Assembly (NCBI GenBank): GCA_016874895.1
Contig: VGSX01000183.1
Location: 1 to 7,220, forward strand
Length of the DNA: 7,220 bases
Source: Deltaproteobacteria bacterium
GTDB lineage: Bacteria; Desulfobacterota; Desulfobaccia; Desulfobaccales; Desulfobaccaceae
Direction of reading: 5' to 3'
Below the pieces are notes generated by a model. The model was given only the letters and a program-made list of their open reading frames with translations. It searched no databases and was not told the DNA's origin. Both the position numbers and the translations under genes were made by a program. The stretch's first letter is position 1. Each line of letters opens with the position of its first letter. This document shows positions 1 through 6,152 of this stretch, one piece after another.

Positions 1-1360
1 CATCCGGACCAGGGCTGATCTGCGTAAGAGTCTGCACCACGCCGGCTACATCCCGGCCTCCTGCCGGGTAGGAAACCTGGGCCACCAACCTCGCTGCCTT
101 CCGAGCGGTTGCTTCGCTGAACTGGCGGGCCAGTGCCTGCCCATATCTGGAATCGGGATAGACCACGGCATAACGCTGCCACCCCAGGGTATTGGCGGTG
201 TAATCCAGCAAGGCTTGCACCATGAGGCGGTGGGTGAAGAAATCCCGGAAGATCAACGGCCCGATTTCCGTAATATTTTTCTTTTGGGTCAGAGCCAGTA
301 AGGGGATTCCCGCCCGTTGGGCCGCTGTTGCGGCGGCTTCGGCTGCAGCCGAGGGGAAGAAACCTACCAATACCTTAACCTGGGGATGGCTGGCCAGCTC
401 TTCCACCAGGGCTGCGGCCTGCTGGGGAGTATCGCCGCAGTCCTGCACGATGAAGGCCACCCCGGTCTGGGAGGCGGCCAGCTCCAGGCCGTTTTTCACC
501 TGGGTGCCCACATCGGCATGTTCTCCGGACAACGGCAGCAAACACCCCACCACGGCGCCGGATTGAGCCACTCCGGGTCTGTCGGCAGGGGCCAGTTGTG
601 CCGCCCGGCGGGCCTCGGGACTTTGGGGAAACCTTTCCCGCAGGGTTCTGATGACGGCGCCGGCCTTTTCGGGGTTGCCGGCCTGGAGCTCGACTTTAGC
701 CAATTGCAGGAGCACCGCCGGGGTTAGGGGGGTGTCGCGGTACAGATCGGCGAACTTTTCCAGGTCCGGGCTGGTGGCCCGACTCAGTAAGCGGACTTTC
801 AAGTCCTCAAACCACTCTTCTTCACCCAAAAGCACATCTTTTTCCAGCAGGAGCAAACGGGTGAAGGCCTGGGGGATGTTGCCGAATTGCAGGGATAATT
901 CCGTTAACAGGGCAGTGGTTCTAAAACGCAGATCGCCGGGCAGCCGAGAGGCGCTGAGGTTTTCTAAAATCCTCTCGGCTTCCAGGTGATTGCCCAGCTT
1001 ATAATTGGCCTGGCCTACGCCGTAGCGGGCTTTGAGAGCCATGTCGCTGTCAGTGGTGACCGCCAGAAGTTTCTCATAGCGCGACTTGGCCTGGCCCCAG
1101 TCTCCCTGGATGCCGTAGATTTCAGCCAACCGCAGCCAGGCATGCTGCCCCTGGGGGGCCGGGGGAGAGGTCTGCAAAAACTGCTCGTAACGCTGCCGAG
1201 CCTCTGCATACCGATGATTCCGGTATAGATTGTCAGCCTCTTGCAGCAGCGGGGGGATGCCGGTCGCTTTAGTCTGGGCCGGGGCCGGCAGTGACCGGAC
1301 AGAGGCCAGGACCGACAGGATCAACAGAATGAAGATGTATTTAAGGGATCTGCTCTTCAT
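1..1360 (-). CDS. TPR plus type I periplasmic-binding protein (LpoA-like / ABC substrate-binding-like), 3' end outside window
   Basis: The frame is open from the ATG at 1360 to the window edge, giving 453 residues with the C-terminus missing. Residues 1-28 are a signal peptide: MKSR, a hydrophobic stretch around residues 8-21, then a PAPA-Q cleavage region with no lipobox Cys. Residues about 35-250 are helical and TPR-like, with repeats such as ADNLYRNHRYAEARQRYEQF and a second unit around GDWGQAKSRYEKLL. From residue 268 (GAVVGCLLPLSGEHADVG) the sequence matches the start of the Leu/Ile/Val-binding (Peripla_BP_6) fold, followed by a typical QDCGDTPQQAAALVEEL segment. TPR followed by this fold is the layout of LpoA, the outer-membrane activator of penicillin-binding proteins. 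Many homologues outside the gamma-proteobacteria are named LpoA-like only because of this layout. The role is therefore either peptidoglycan-synthase activation or ligand sensing in the periplasm. The Shine-Dalgarno is weak (GAGAA about 11 nt upstream), so the start rests on the signal peptide. Confidence 0.85.
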   Translation of the reverse strand, partial: MKSRSLKYIFILLILSVLASVRSLPAPAQTKATGIPPLLQEADNLYRNHRYAEARQRYEQFLQTSPPAPQGQHAWLRLAEIYGIQGDWGQAKSRYEKLLAVTTDSDMALKARYGVGQANYKLGNHLEAERILENLSASRLPGDLRFRTTALLTELSLQFGNIPQAFTRLLLLEKDVLLGEEEWFEDLKVRLLSRATSPDLEKFADLYRDTPLTPAVLLQLAKVELQAGNPEKAGAVIRTLRERFPQSPEARRAAQLAPADRPGVAQSGAVVGCLLPLSGEHADVGTQVKNGLELAASQTGVAFIVQDCGDTPQQAAALVEELASHPQVKVLVGFFPSAAAEAAATAAQRAGIPLLALTQKKNITEIGPLIFRDFFTHRLMVQALLDYTANTLGWQRYAVVYPDSRYGQALARQFSEATARKAARLVAQVSYPAGGRDVAGVVQTLTQISPGPD

Positions 1361-1414
1361 GGAAGATAGTTTCTCACTAAGCGCAAGCGCGGCCTTACGG
1401 GGATTTTGTGGTTA

Positions 1415-1443
1415 ATTGTATAAACATGGAGGCAGATTGGCAA
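1415..1443 (-). promoter_or_regulatory. Sigma70-type promoter for the LpoA-like gene
   Basis: Read on the minus strand, TTGCCA (1443-1438) and TACAAT (1420-1415) are separated by exactly 17 bp. Each hexamer matches five of six consensus bases. Transcription would start near 1408, giving a leader of about 48 nt before the ATG at 1360. It lies in the 209 bp divergent spacer between this gene and the PhoU-like gene. For the plus strand, only a weak pair is visible (TTGCAA at 1472-1477, 17 bp, TAAAGA at 1495-1500), so I do not call a promoter in that direction. Confidence 0.6.
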
Positions 1444-1569
1444 GAACCAGGCGGATTTTCGCAATAATCTCTTGCAATCGCCTCACATCGATCTTAAAGA
1501 TAAACAATGGCGATGATTTTGGAAAGGTAAAATCGAATTTCAATGACCACAATGCTGAGGAGATTATCG

Positions 1570-2232
1570 ATGCAAAAAGATCCGGCAAAGACATATTACC
1601 GCACCACCCTGGCCTCATTGTCGTCCACGGTGGACAATCTCCGGCGTATGTGCGGCGCGGTCCGGCACGCCTTTAATCGCAGCAGCCTGGCGGAATTGGA
1701 AGAGGTGGAGCGGTTCCAGGACAAGATCGTCCTGGAGCTCGACGACTTTTTCACCGAGGTGGAATCGGCTCAGGCCGAGAGTAGCAATGGCCGCCAACCC
1801 TACCTGAAAAAACTGCACAGGGTGCTGGGCCACCTGGAGCACATGGGCGATATCATGAGTAAAATGTCCGAGCCCATCCAGCGAAAGATCAAAGAAGCAA
1901 CCATGGTCTCGGACCGGGACTTTTTTCATCTGAACGACCTGTTTGTGCGAACCATGGGGCTCATGCGGGGGCTGGCAGACCTGTTTCATGCAGAAAACCC
2001 GCCTTTGAAAAGATATCTCGTGGCCGAGGCCAACAATCAGATCGAGGGCTGCTTCCAGGCGGAAACGGAGCACGAGACCGTGATGACCCAGAGCTTCGGA
2101 CAACCCCATGCCTTCGCCATCTACCTGGACCTTCTGGGAAAGATTAAACTCATTCTGAACCATATGATTGACATCGTAAGAATTATGGATGAGAGGGTGG
2201 AGATTCCCGGCGTCAAAGCTAAAGACCATTAA
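1570..2232 (+). CDS. PhoU-like protein
   Basis: This 220-residue, largely helical protein has about the usual PhoU length (roughly 215-240). PhoU proteins form two three-helix bundles that bind metal clusters and, with PstSCAB and PhoR, adjust phosphate uptake and signalling. Two related motifs are visible: LEHMGD at residues 89-94, which matches the family pattern LERIGD, and LNHMID at 196-201 in the second bundle, where the usual Glu is Asn. The opening part (ELEEVERFQDKIVLELDDFF, residues 42-61) also fits a PhoU-type bundle. The start at 1570 is chosen because GAGGAG at 1557-1562 sits 7 nt upstream. An in-frame ATG at 1543 lacks such a site. No Pst transporter or two-component gene is adjacent, so it may be one of the orphan PhoU-domain proteins linked to other transporters. 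It is probably first in a plus-strand unit with the kinase that starts 37 bp later. Confidence 0.82.
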   Translation: MQKDPAKTYYRTTLASLSSTVDNLRRMCGAVRHAFNRSSLAELEEVERFQDKIVLELDDFFTEVESAQAESSNGRQPYLKKLHRVLGHLEHMGDIMSKMSEPIQRKIKEATMVSDRDFFHLNDLFVRTMGLMRGLADLFHAENPPLKRYLVAEANNQIEGCFQAETEHETVMTQSFGQPHAFAIYLDLLGKIKLILNHMIDIVRIMDERVEIPGVKAKDH

Positions 2233-2269
2233 TCCCCATCAGGTAACAGGGTAAGGGGGCTTTCCAGTC

Positions 2270-3367
2270 ATGCAAGCAGCTCTGGCAGCAGCAGCGCGCT
2301 TTGGCCACCCCGGCCAAGTGGTGGCCGTCCGGGAATATGGCCATGGCAATGTCAATGACACATTTTTGGCGACCCTGGCCGGCCGCGAGGCGCGGCATTT
2401 CATCGTGCAGCGGTTGAACACGCATGTTTTTCCACAGCCTGCCCTGGTAATGCACAACCTGCGGGTTTTCACTGAACATGCCCGGCAGCGGCTGTCCCAG
2501 GTCAGGGTCGATCCCACCCGCCGCTGGGAAACCCCCCAGGCCCTGCCGGACCAGGACGGCCAGGACCACTGGATCGATTCCCAAGGCTCTTTCTGGCGGG
2601 CCCTGAGTTTCATCGACCACGCTCATGCCCTCGACGCCATTCAGAATAATCGCCACGCCGAGGAGGTGGGCCTGGCCTTGGGGATGTTTCACCTTTTGGC
2701 CAGCGATCTGCCCCCGGCCCGGCTGGCAGATACGCTGCCCGGATTTCATGTCACGCCGGTCTACCTGCGGGCATTCGACCGGGTTTTGGCGCAGCGTCCC
2801 CCCAAACCATCCCCGGAGGTGAAATATGCCCTTAATTTCATCAGCCACCGACGGGCCTGGGCCACGATTCTGGAGCAGGCCCGGCAGGAGGGCCGGCTGA
2901 CCTTACGCCCTATTCACGGCGATCCCAAGGTCAACAACGTCATGCTGGACACCGACACCGGCCGGGCCGTGGGACTCATCGACCTGGACACCGTCAAGCC
3001 CGGCCTGATCCAGTACGACCTCGGCGACTGTCTGCGCTCCGGCTGCAATCCTCTGGGCGAGGAAACCCAGGACTGGCAGGCGGTGCAATTCGACCCCGAC
3101 CTGTGCCAGGCCATCCTGCGGGGCTATCTCGCCTGGGCCCGGAATTTTCTCACCCCCGACGATTATCTCTATCTCTATGATGCCATCCGTCTCATCGCCT
3201 TTGAACTGGGGCTGCGGTTTGTCACTGATTACCTGGCCGGCAATGCCTATTTCAAGGCCCGCCACCCGGAACACAACCTCTGGCGGGCCCTGGTGCAGTT
3301 CCAGTTGACGGCAAGTATTGAATCCCAGGCCGGAACCATTCAAACCATTATCCGAGACTTTAAATGA
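2270..3367 (+). CDS. APH-fold sugar kinase, N-acetylhexosamine 1-kinase (NahK)-like
   Basis: This 365-residue protein belongs to the aminoglycoside-phosphotransferase/choline-kinase superfamily and looks complete. The N-lobe holds a glycine-containing loop (GHGNVNDTF) and the HFIVQRLNTHVFPQP segment typical of the NahK-like branch. The catalytic loop is HGDPKVNN at residues 216-223 with the catalytic Asp at 218, and the metal-binding Asp lies in IDLDTVKPG, at 238 or 240. The run LIDLDTVKPGLIQYDLGDCLRS is characteristic of NahK relatives, which phosphorylate the anomeric hydroxyl of GlcNAc/GalNAc-type sugars with ATP in the cytoplasm. Substrate cannot be read from the sequence, and annotations often stop at 'aminoglycoside phosphotransferase family'. 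AGGGGG at 2254-2259 lies 10 nt before the start. The stop overlaps the next start by ATGA, so it is probably translationally coupled to the DOMON-like gene. Confidence 0.86.
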   Translation: MQAALAAAARFGHPGQVVAVREYGHGNVNDTFLATLAGREARHFIVQRLNTHVFPQPALVMHNLRVFTEHARQRLSQVRVDPTRRWETPQALPDQDGQDHWIDSQGSFWRALSFIDHAHALDAIQNNRHAEEVGLALGMFHLLASDLPPARLADTLPGFHVTPVYLRAFDRVLAQRPPKPSPEVKYALNFISHRRAWATILEQARQEGRLTLRPIHGDPKVNNVMLDTDTGRAVGLIDLDTVKPGLIQYDLGDCLRSGCNPLGEETQDWQAVQFDPDLCQAILRGYLAWARNFLTPDDYLYLYDAIRLIAFELGLRFVTDYLAGNAYFKARHPEHNLWRALVQFQLTASIESQAGTIQTIIRDFK

Positions 3368-3918
3368 GCAGCCACGCTTTTTCTTTGATGCCTTTTCCCG
3401 GAAATATTCCCTCATTTCCGGTAACCATTAGTGGAGCTATCTCCCGGCAAGACAACTTCCTGGGGATCAGCTACCTGATAGCCGGAGATCTGGCCGGGCT
3501 GGCAATTCCCGCCCCGGCCCCGGCGGCGGCCCGCCACTGGCTGCTGTGGGAACACACCTGTGGCGAATTTTTTCTGGCTCCGGAGGGCGGCAGCGGTTAC
3601 TGGGAGTTTAACCTTTCCCCGGCAGGGCATTGGAATGTCTTCAGGCTGGCGGACTATCGGCAGGGTTTGGAGGAAGAAAGGGCTATTACCTCCCTGCCCC
3701 TGGTGGTCCGGCACTCACCCGGGGTTTTGACCCTTTCCCTGGAACTAAGCCTGGCGGCCATCATTCCACCACATCAGAGCCTTAAGGCAGGTATCAGCGC
3801 TGTGCTGGAACATCTGGACGGCAGCTTTAGTTACTGGGCCCTGGCGCATCCCGGCCCCGAGCCTGATTTTCACCGGCGGGAGGGGTTTACGATCTCTTTG
3901 CCGGGCACCGCACCCTGA
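3364..3918 (+). CDS. DOMON-like (CBM9-like) domain protein
   Basis: This 184-residue protein has no signal peptide and no membrane segment, so it should be cytoplasmic. It matches the DOMON-like family related to type 9 carbohydrate-binding modules. The characteristic run is visible: HWLLWEHTCGEFFLAP, then YWEFNLSPAGHWNVFRLADY, then AVLEHLDGSFSYWALAHPGPEPDFH near the C-terminus. Most of the length is predicted beta-sandwich. DOMON domains bind haem or sugars in known cases, but this stand-alone branch has no established function that I know of. Its start overlaps the stop of the NahK-like kinase (ATGA, 3364-3367), with only a poor Shine-Dalgarno, which implies translational coupling. A later in-frame ATG at 3388 is possible but would lose the overlap. 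A role in binding the kinase's sugar substrate or product is inference from the pairing. Confidence 0.83.
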   Translation: MSSHAFSLMPFPGNIPSFPVTISGAISRQDNFLGISYLIAGDLAGLAIPAPAPAAARHWLLWEHTCGEFFLAPEGGSGYWEFNLSPAGHWNVFRLADYRQGLEEERAITSLPLVVRHSPGVLTLSLELSLAAIIPPHQSLKAGISAVLEHLDGSFSYWALAHPGPEPDFHRREGFTISLPGTAP

Positions 3919-3985
3919 TCGAACCGTGGCATTTATTATCGCGGCTGCGTTTTATTAGAGGTAACACTTCAGTTGGAGGAATCCC

Positions 3986-4303
3986 ATGAAACAGATAAAT
4001 CTCTATGAAGCCAATGATTTTTCGGAAAGAGCGATGAAAAAATTCCTGGTGCATGATTCTCCCTATTTCCGCATCATCAATTTCAACTTCCGGGCTGGCC
4101 AGGAGATGCCGGTTCACTCCCATGATTTGGAGGGACAACTGAGCCTGGTGGTCCTGGAAGGAGAGGGAGATTTCCTCGGCAAAGACGGCGCCTCGTTCCC
4201 GGGAAGGCGGGGGGACGTGGTTATTTCGGAGATCGCCGAACCTCATGGGTTCAGGGCGAGAACCGAGGTCAGGCTCCTGGTGACCATTGCCCCGCCCTTG
4301 TAG
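3986..4303 (+). CDS. Small single-domain cupin protein
   Basis: This 105-residue protein has one conserved cupin barrel. Motif 1 is AGQEMPVHSHDLEGQLSLVVLEGEG with likely metal ligands H44, H46 and Q51 (or E49). Motif 2 is GRRGDVVISEIAEPHGFRA with the fourth ligand H87, in the usual PH context. The full set of ligands suggests a working metal site. Such small cupins may be isomerases, dioxygenases or ligand-sensing proteins, and the sequence does not tell which. A strong Shine-Dalgarno (GGAGGA at 3975-3980, about 5 nt before the ATG) supports the start. It lies 67 bp after the DOMON-like gene in the same direction, so it may be the last gene of the unit or have its own weak promoter. I see no convincing -35/-10 pair in that gap. 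It converges on the ParB-like gene, 43 bp apart. Confidence 0.85.
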   Translation: MKQINLYEANDFSERAMKKFLVHDSPYFRIINFNFRAGQEMPVHSHDLEGQLSLVVLEGEGDFLGKDGASFPGRRGDVVISEIAEPHGFRARTEVRLLVTIAPPL

Positions 4304-4316
4304 GCTAGCCATCATC

Positions 4317-4338
4317 CCGCAAAAATTCTTGCTTGCGG
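4317..4338. terminator. Possible hairpin in the convergent gap
   Basis: CCGCAA (4317-4322) and TTGCGG (4333-4338) form a perfect 6 bp stem around a 10-base loop, between the cupin stop and the ParB-like stop. It lacks a following T-tract on either strand and is short, so it is at best a weak two-way terminator. Its position in the 43 bp convergent gap is the main support. Confidence 0.3.
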
Positions 4339-4346
4339 CAACGGGG

Positions 4347-5312
4347 TCACAGGTTCCAGAGGGCCTCGAATTCCGGTTGGCCCATCATAGTATGCACCTG
4401 CTGGATCTGCCGGGCCAGTTGGCTGCTATCCTGGAAACGGAGTTCCAGCCGGAAGGCAGCGTCTTCAAAGGCCGGGGGCGGGATGAGGCGCATATCCGGG
4501 TGCCGGTAAAGCCCCAGGGCCTGGAGGTGGTGCTGGAACTGCTCCTGGGCCCGGCTGATCCGGGGAAAAGACCACTGGCGGAGGGTTTCCAGGAGGCGTC
4601 GGGATTTTTCCGGAGCGGTCAGGGCTGGATCGGCGAGGAGGCCGGCAAGTTCAGGCTGGGCCAGCCAGTGCGCTGGCGGTTTTCCCTCCCGCCGGCTTAA
4701 CGTGGTCAGATAGTCCAGGACCTCAAGCTGGCTGCTGTGGCTCAGGCGCAGATCCCGGAGCCAGGGCAGGATCGCCTGGCGATCCGGGGCGGGCCAGTGG
4801 CCCACCTGCGCCGCCGCCTCCGGGCTGAGGCGGTTTGTCGCCACCAGTTCCTGGAAGGGAACCTCCAAGGCCACCAGGGAGTGAATGTTATGGAGGTGTT
4901 TCAGGGACGGCGGCAGGCCCAGAAGGGGCAGATACTTCCGCCGGATGGTTTCCTGGTCAAAGTGCCGAAGTAATTTGTGGATCATGAAGGCGGCTTCCAT
5001 GGTATTGTAGGCGCGCCCGAAGGCGTTGTCATAGAGGGAGGCCAGCAAACACCAGGTTTCCGGGGTATCCGGCGGCGCCACCTGGGCCAGGGCCACTGCC
5101 TGCTTGAGATCGTGCAGGACCGCCAGGCGTTTGGAGCCGCAGATAATCTGCAAGCCGCCATCCGGGCGGCGGCGCAGCAGAGGCGGGGACAGGATGCCGA
5201 GTTCCGCCACGGAGGCCTTTAACGGTCCCAGATCAAAGGCGAAGCTGACCACAAAGGTGCGGTCCTGGTCATCCACTTCCCTGAGATAGATGCGTTCAGG
5301 AGTGCCCGTCAT
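4347..5312 (-). CDS. ParB-like protein (ParB/Srx N-terminal fold with KorB-type helical domain)
   Basis: This is a 321-residue protein. Residues about 25-70 follow the ParB N-terminal domain: LKASVAELGILSPPLLRRRP lines up with the family's 'SIREHGLLQPIVVR' stretch, and IICGSKRLAVL with the GERR box. Residues 95-108 (DNAFGRAYNTMEAA) line up with the ENIQR...NPxEEA motif. Residues about 122-190 resemble the helix-turn-helix domain that follows in ParB, and a less familiar domain covers 250-321. ParB proteins are CTP-dependent DNA clamps for chromosome segregation. Here GERR is GSKR and ENxQR is DNAFGR, so CTP binding may be weakened or changed. No ParA gene is adjacent. GAGGAA a few bases before the ATG supports the start. 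The gene begins 30 bp after the MlaE stop, so the two are probably co-transcribed. A specialised DNA-binding or regulatory role is more likely than housekeeping segregation, but this is inference. Confidence 0.75.
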   Translation of the reverse strand: MTGTPERIYLREVDDQDRTFVVSFAFDLGPLKASVAELGILSPPLLRRRPDGGLQIICGSKRLAVLHDLKQAVALAQVAPPDTPETWCLLASLYDNAFGRAYNTMEAAFMIHKLLRHFDQETIRRKYLPLLGLPPSLKHLHNIHSLVALEVPFQELVATNRLSPEAAAQVGHWPAPDRQAILPWLRDLRLSHSSQLEVLDYLTTLSRREGKPPAHWLAQPELAGLLADPALTAPEKSRRLLETLRQWSFPRISRAQEQFQHHLQALGLYRHPDMRLIPPPAFEDAAFRLELRFQDSSQLARQIQQVHTMMGQPEFEALWNL

Positions 5313-5342
5313 GGTTTTTCCTCGAGTCCCCCGCGGCAGGGC

Positions 5343-6152
5343 TTAGCTGTAGCCCAAGATGCTCAACACGGCGTTGATCACTCCCAGAAACAGCAGGCTG
5401 ACCACCGCGCCCCGGGAGATGTGTTGCGCCACAGCGCTTAAGTGTTCCTTGACCCTGAAGCCGTAGTAGATGGCCACGGCCCCGATGGACATGCCGAATA
5501 ACAAAATCTTGGCAGCGCTGATGAACAGGTCCTGCCAGGTCAGCGCCCCCACAAAAGATAACCACAAACCCTGCCAATAAATTTCCGTGAACAGTTGGCC
5601 GAACAGATAGCCTCCCAAAATGGCGCTGATCAGGAAAATGAAATACAGAATGATCAGGGAAATGATCAGCCCCCAAAAACGGGGGACGCCGATGAATATC
5701 TCCGGTTCAACCCCCATTAATTCCATGGCATCCATTTCCCGATCCAGGGCCATGGCCCCGATTTCCACGATTATGGCCGCGCCGGAGCGCAGCAGGACCA
5801 AAAGGGCGGTGAATACCGGCCCCAGTTCCCGCACCACGATGATGACCAAGAGATTGCCGATTAAGAGTTCCCCCTGAATCCTGGCCAACTGCGCCACGGC
5901 GTAAACGATAATGGCCAATCCCAGCAACAGACCCGTAAGGGCCACCATGGGCCAGCCGCAGACGCCGATGTAATAGACCTGGCGGATGAATTCCCGCCCC
6001 AGCAGGCGATAATTGGCTAATTGGGGTCCGCTGGCGCTGATGAGGCGATAAAACAGACCGAAAATATCAATGAGGGATTCCAGGAGTTGGGCCGCAATCC
6101 GCCCTAATGCCCCGAAAAACCACAGAGTCTCTTTGGATGCCGGTTCTTTCAC
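5343..6152 (-). CDS. mlaE: MlaE-family ABC transporter permease (phospholipid transport)
   Basis: The 269-residue product has the length and signature of MlaE/YrbE permeases, the inner-membrane part of the MlaFEDB complex that moves phospholipids between the inner and outer membranes. Diagnostic residues are RELGPVFTALLVLLRSGAA at 108-126 and EIGAM-x-LDREMDAMELMGVEP at 130-150. Hydrophobic segments lie at about 65-88, 98-124, 158-186, 210-231 and 248-267, after an N-terminal amphipathic region. The start is GTG at 6152, which overlaps the TGA of the upstream gene (GTGA) and has AGGA about 5 nt before it. The longer open frame that begins at an ATG at 6428 reads through the other gene in a different frame and is not believable. 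The ATPase (MlaF) and MCE-domain protein (MlaD) that normally flank it are absent from the window. Confidence 0.9.
   Translation of the reverse strand: MKEPASKETLWFFGALGRIAAQLLESLIDIFGLFYRLISASGPQLANYRLLGREFIRQVYYIGVCGWPMVALTGLLLGLAIIVYAVAQLARIQGELLIGNLLVIIVVRELGPVFTALLVLLRSGAAIIVEIGAMALDREMDAMELMGVEPEIFIGVPRFWGLIISLIILYFIFLISAILGGYLFGQLFTEIYWQGLWLSFVGALTWQDLFISAAKILLFGMSIGAVAIYYGFRVKEHLSAVAQHISRGAVVSLLFLGVINAVLSILGYS

Noticed and set aside
222..989. Three plus-strand open frames opposite the LpoA-like gene
   Set aside because: The minus-strand frame encodes a signal peptide, TPR-like repeats and a binding-protein fold. The plus-strand translations are low-complexity shadows.
1381..1390. GCGC-AA-GCGC palindrome in the leader of the LpoA-like gene
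   Set aside because: A 4 bp stem with a 2-base loop is too small to count as a regulatory hairpin without conservation data.
1543..1569. Earlier ATG for the PhoU-like gene
   Set aside because: No ribosome binding site precedes it, whereas GAGGAG lies 7 nt before the ATG at 1570.
1615..2229. Open frame of about 200 codons on the minus strand opposite the PhoU-like gene
   Set aside because: It mirrors the PhoU-like gene, has no recognisable family features, and the plus-strand frame has a strong ribosome binding site and clear PhoU motifs.
2219..2848. Open frame of about 209 codons on the minus strand opposite the kinase
   Set aside because: It is antisense to the well-supported NahK-like gene, and its translation shows no domain pattern. 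Long antisense frames are expected at this GC content.
2903..3415. Open frame of 170 codons on the minus strand across the kinase-DOMON junction
   Set aside because: It is antisense to the catalytic loop of the kinase and shows no family resemblance.
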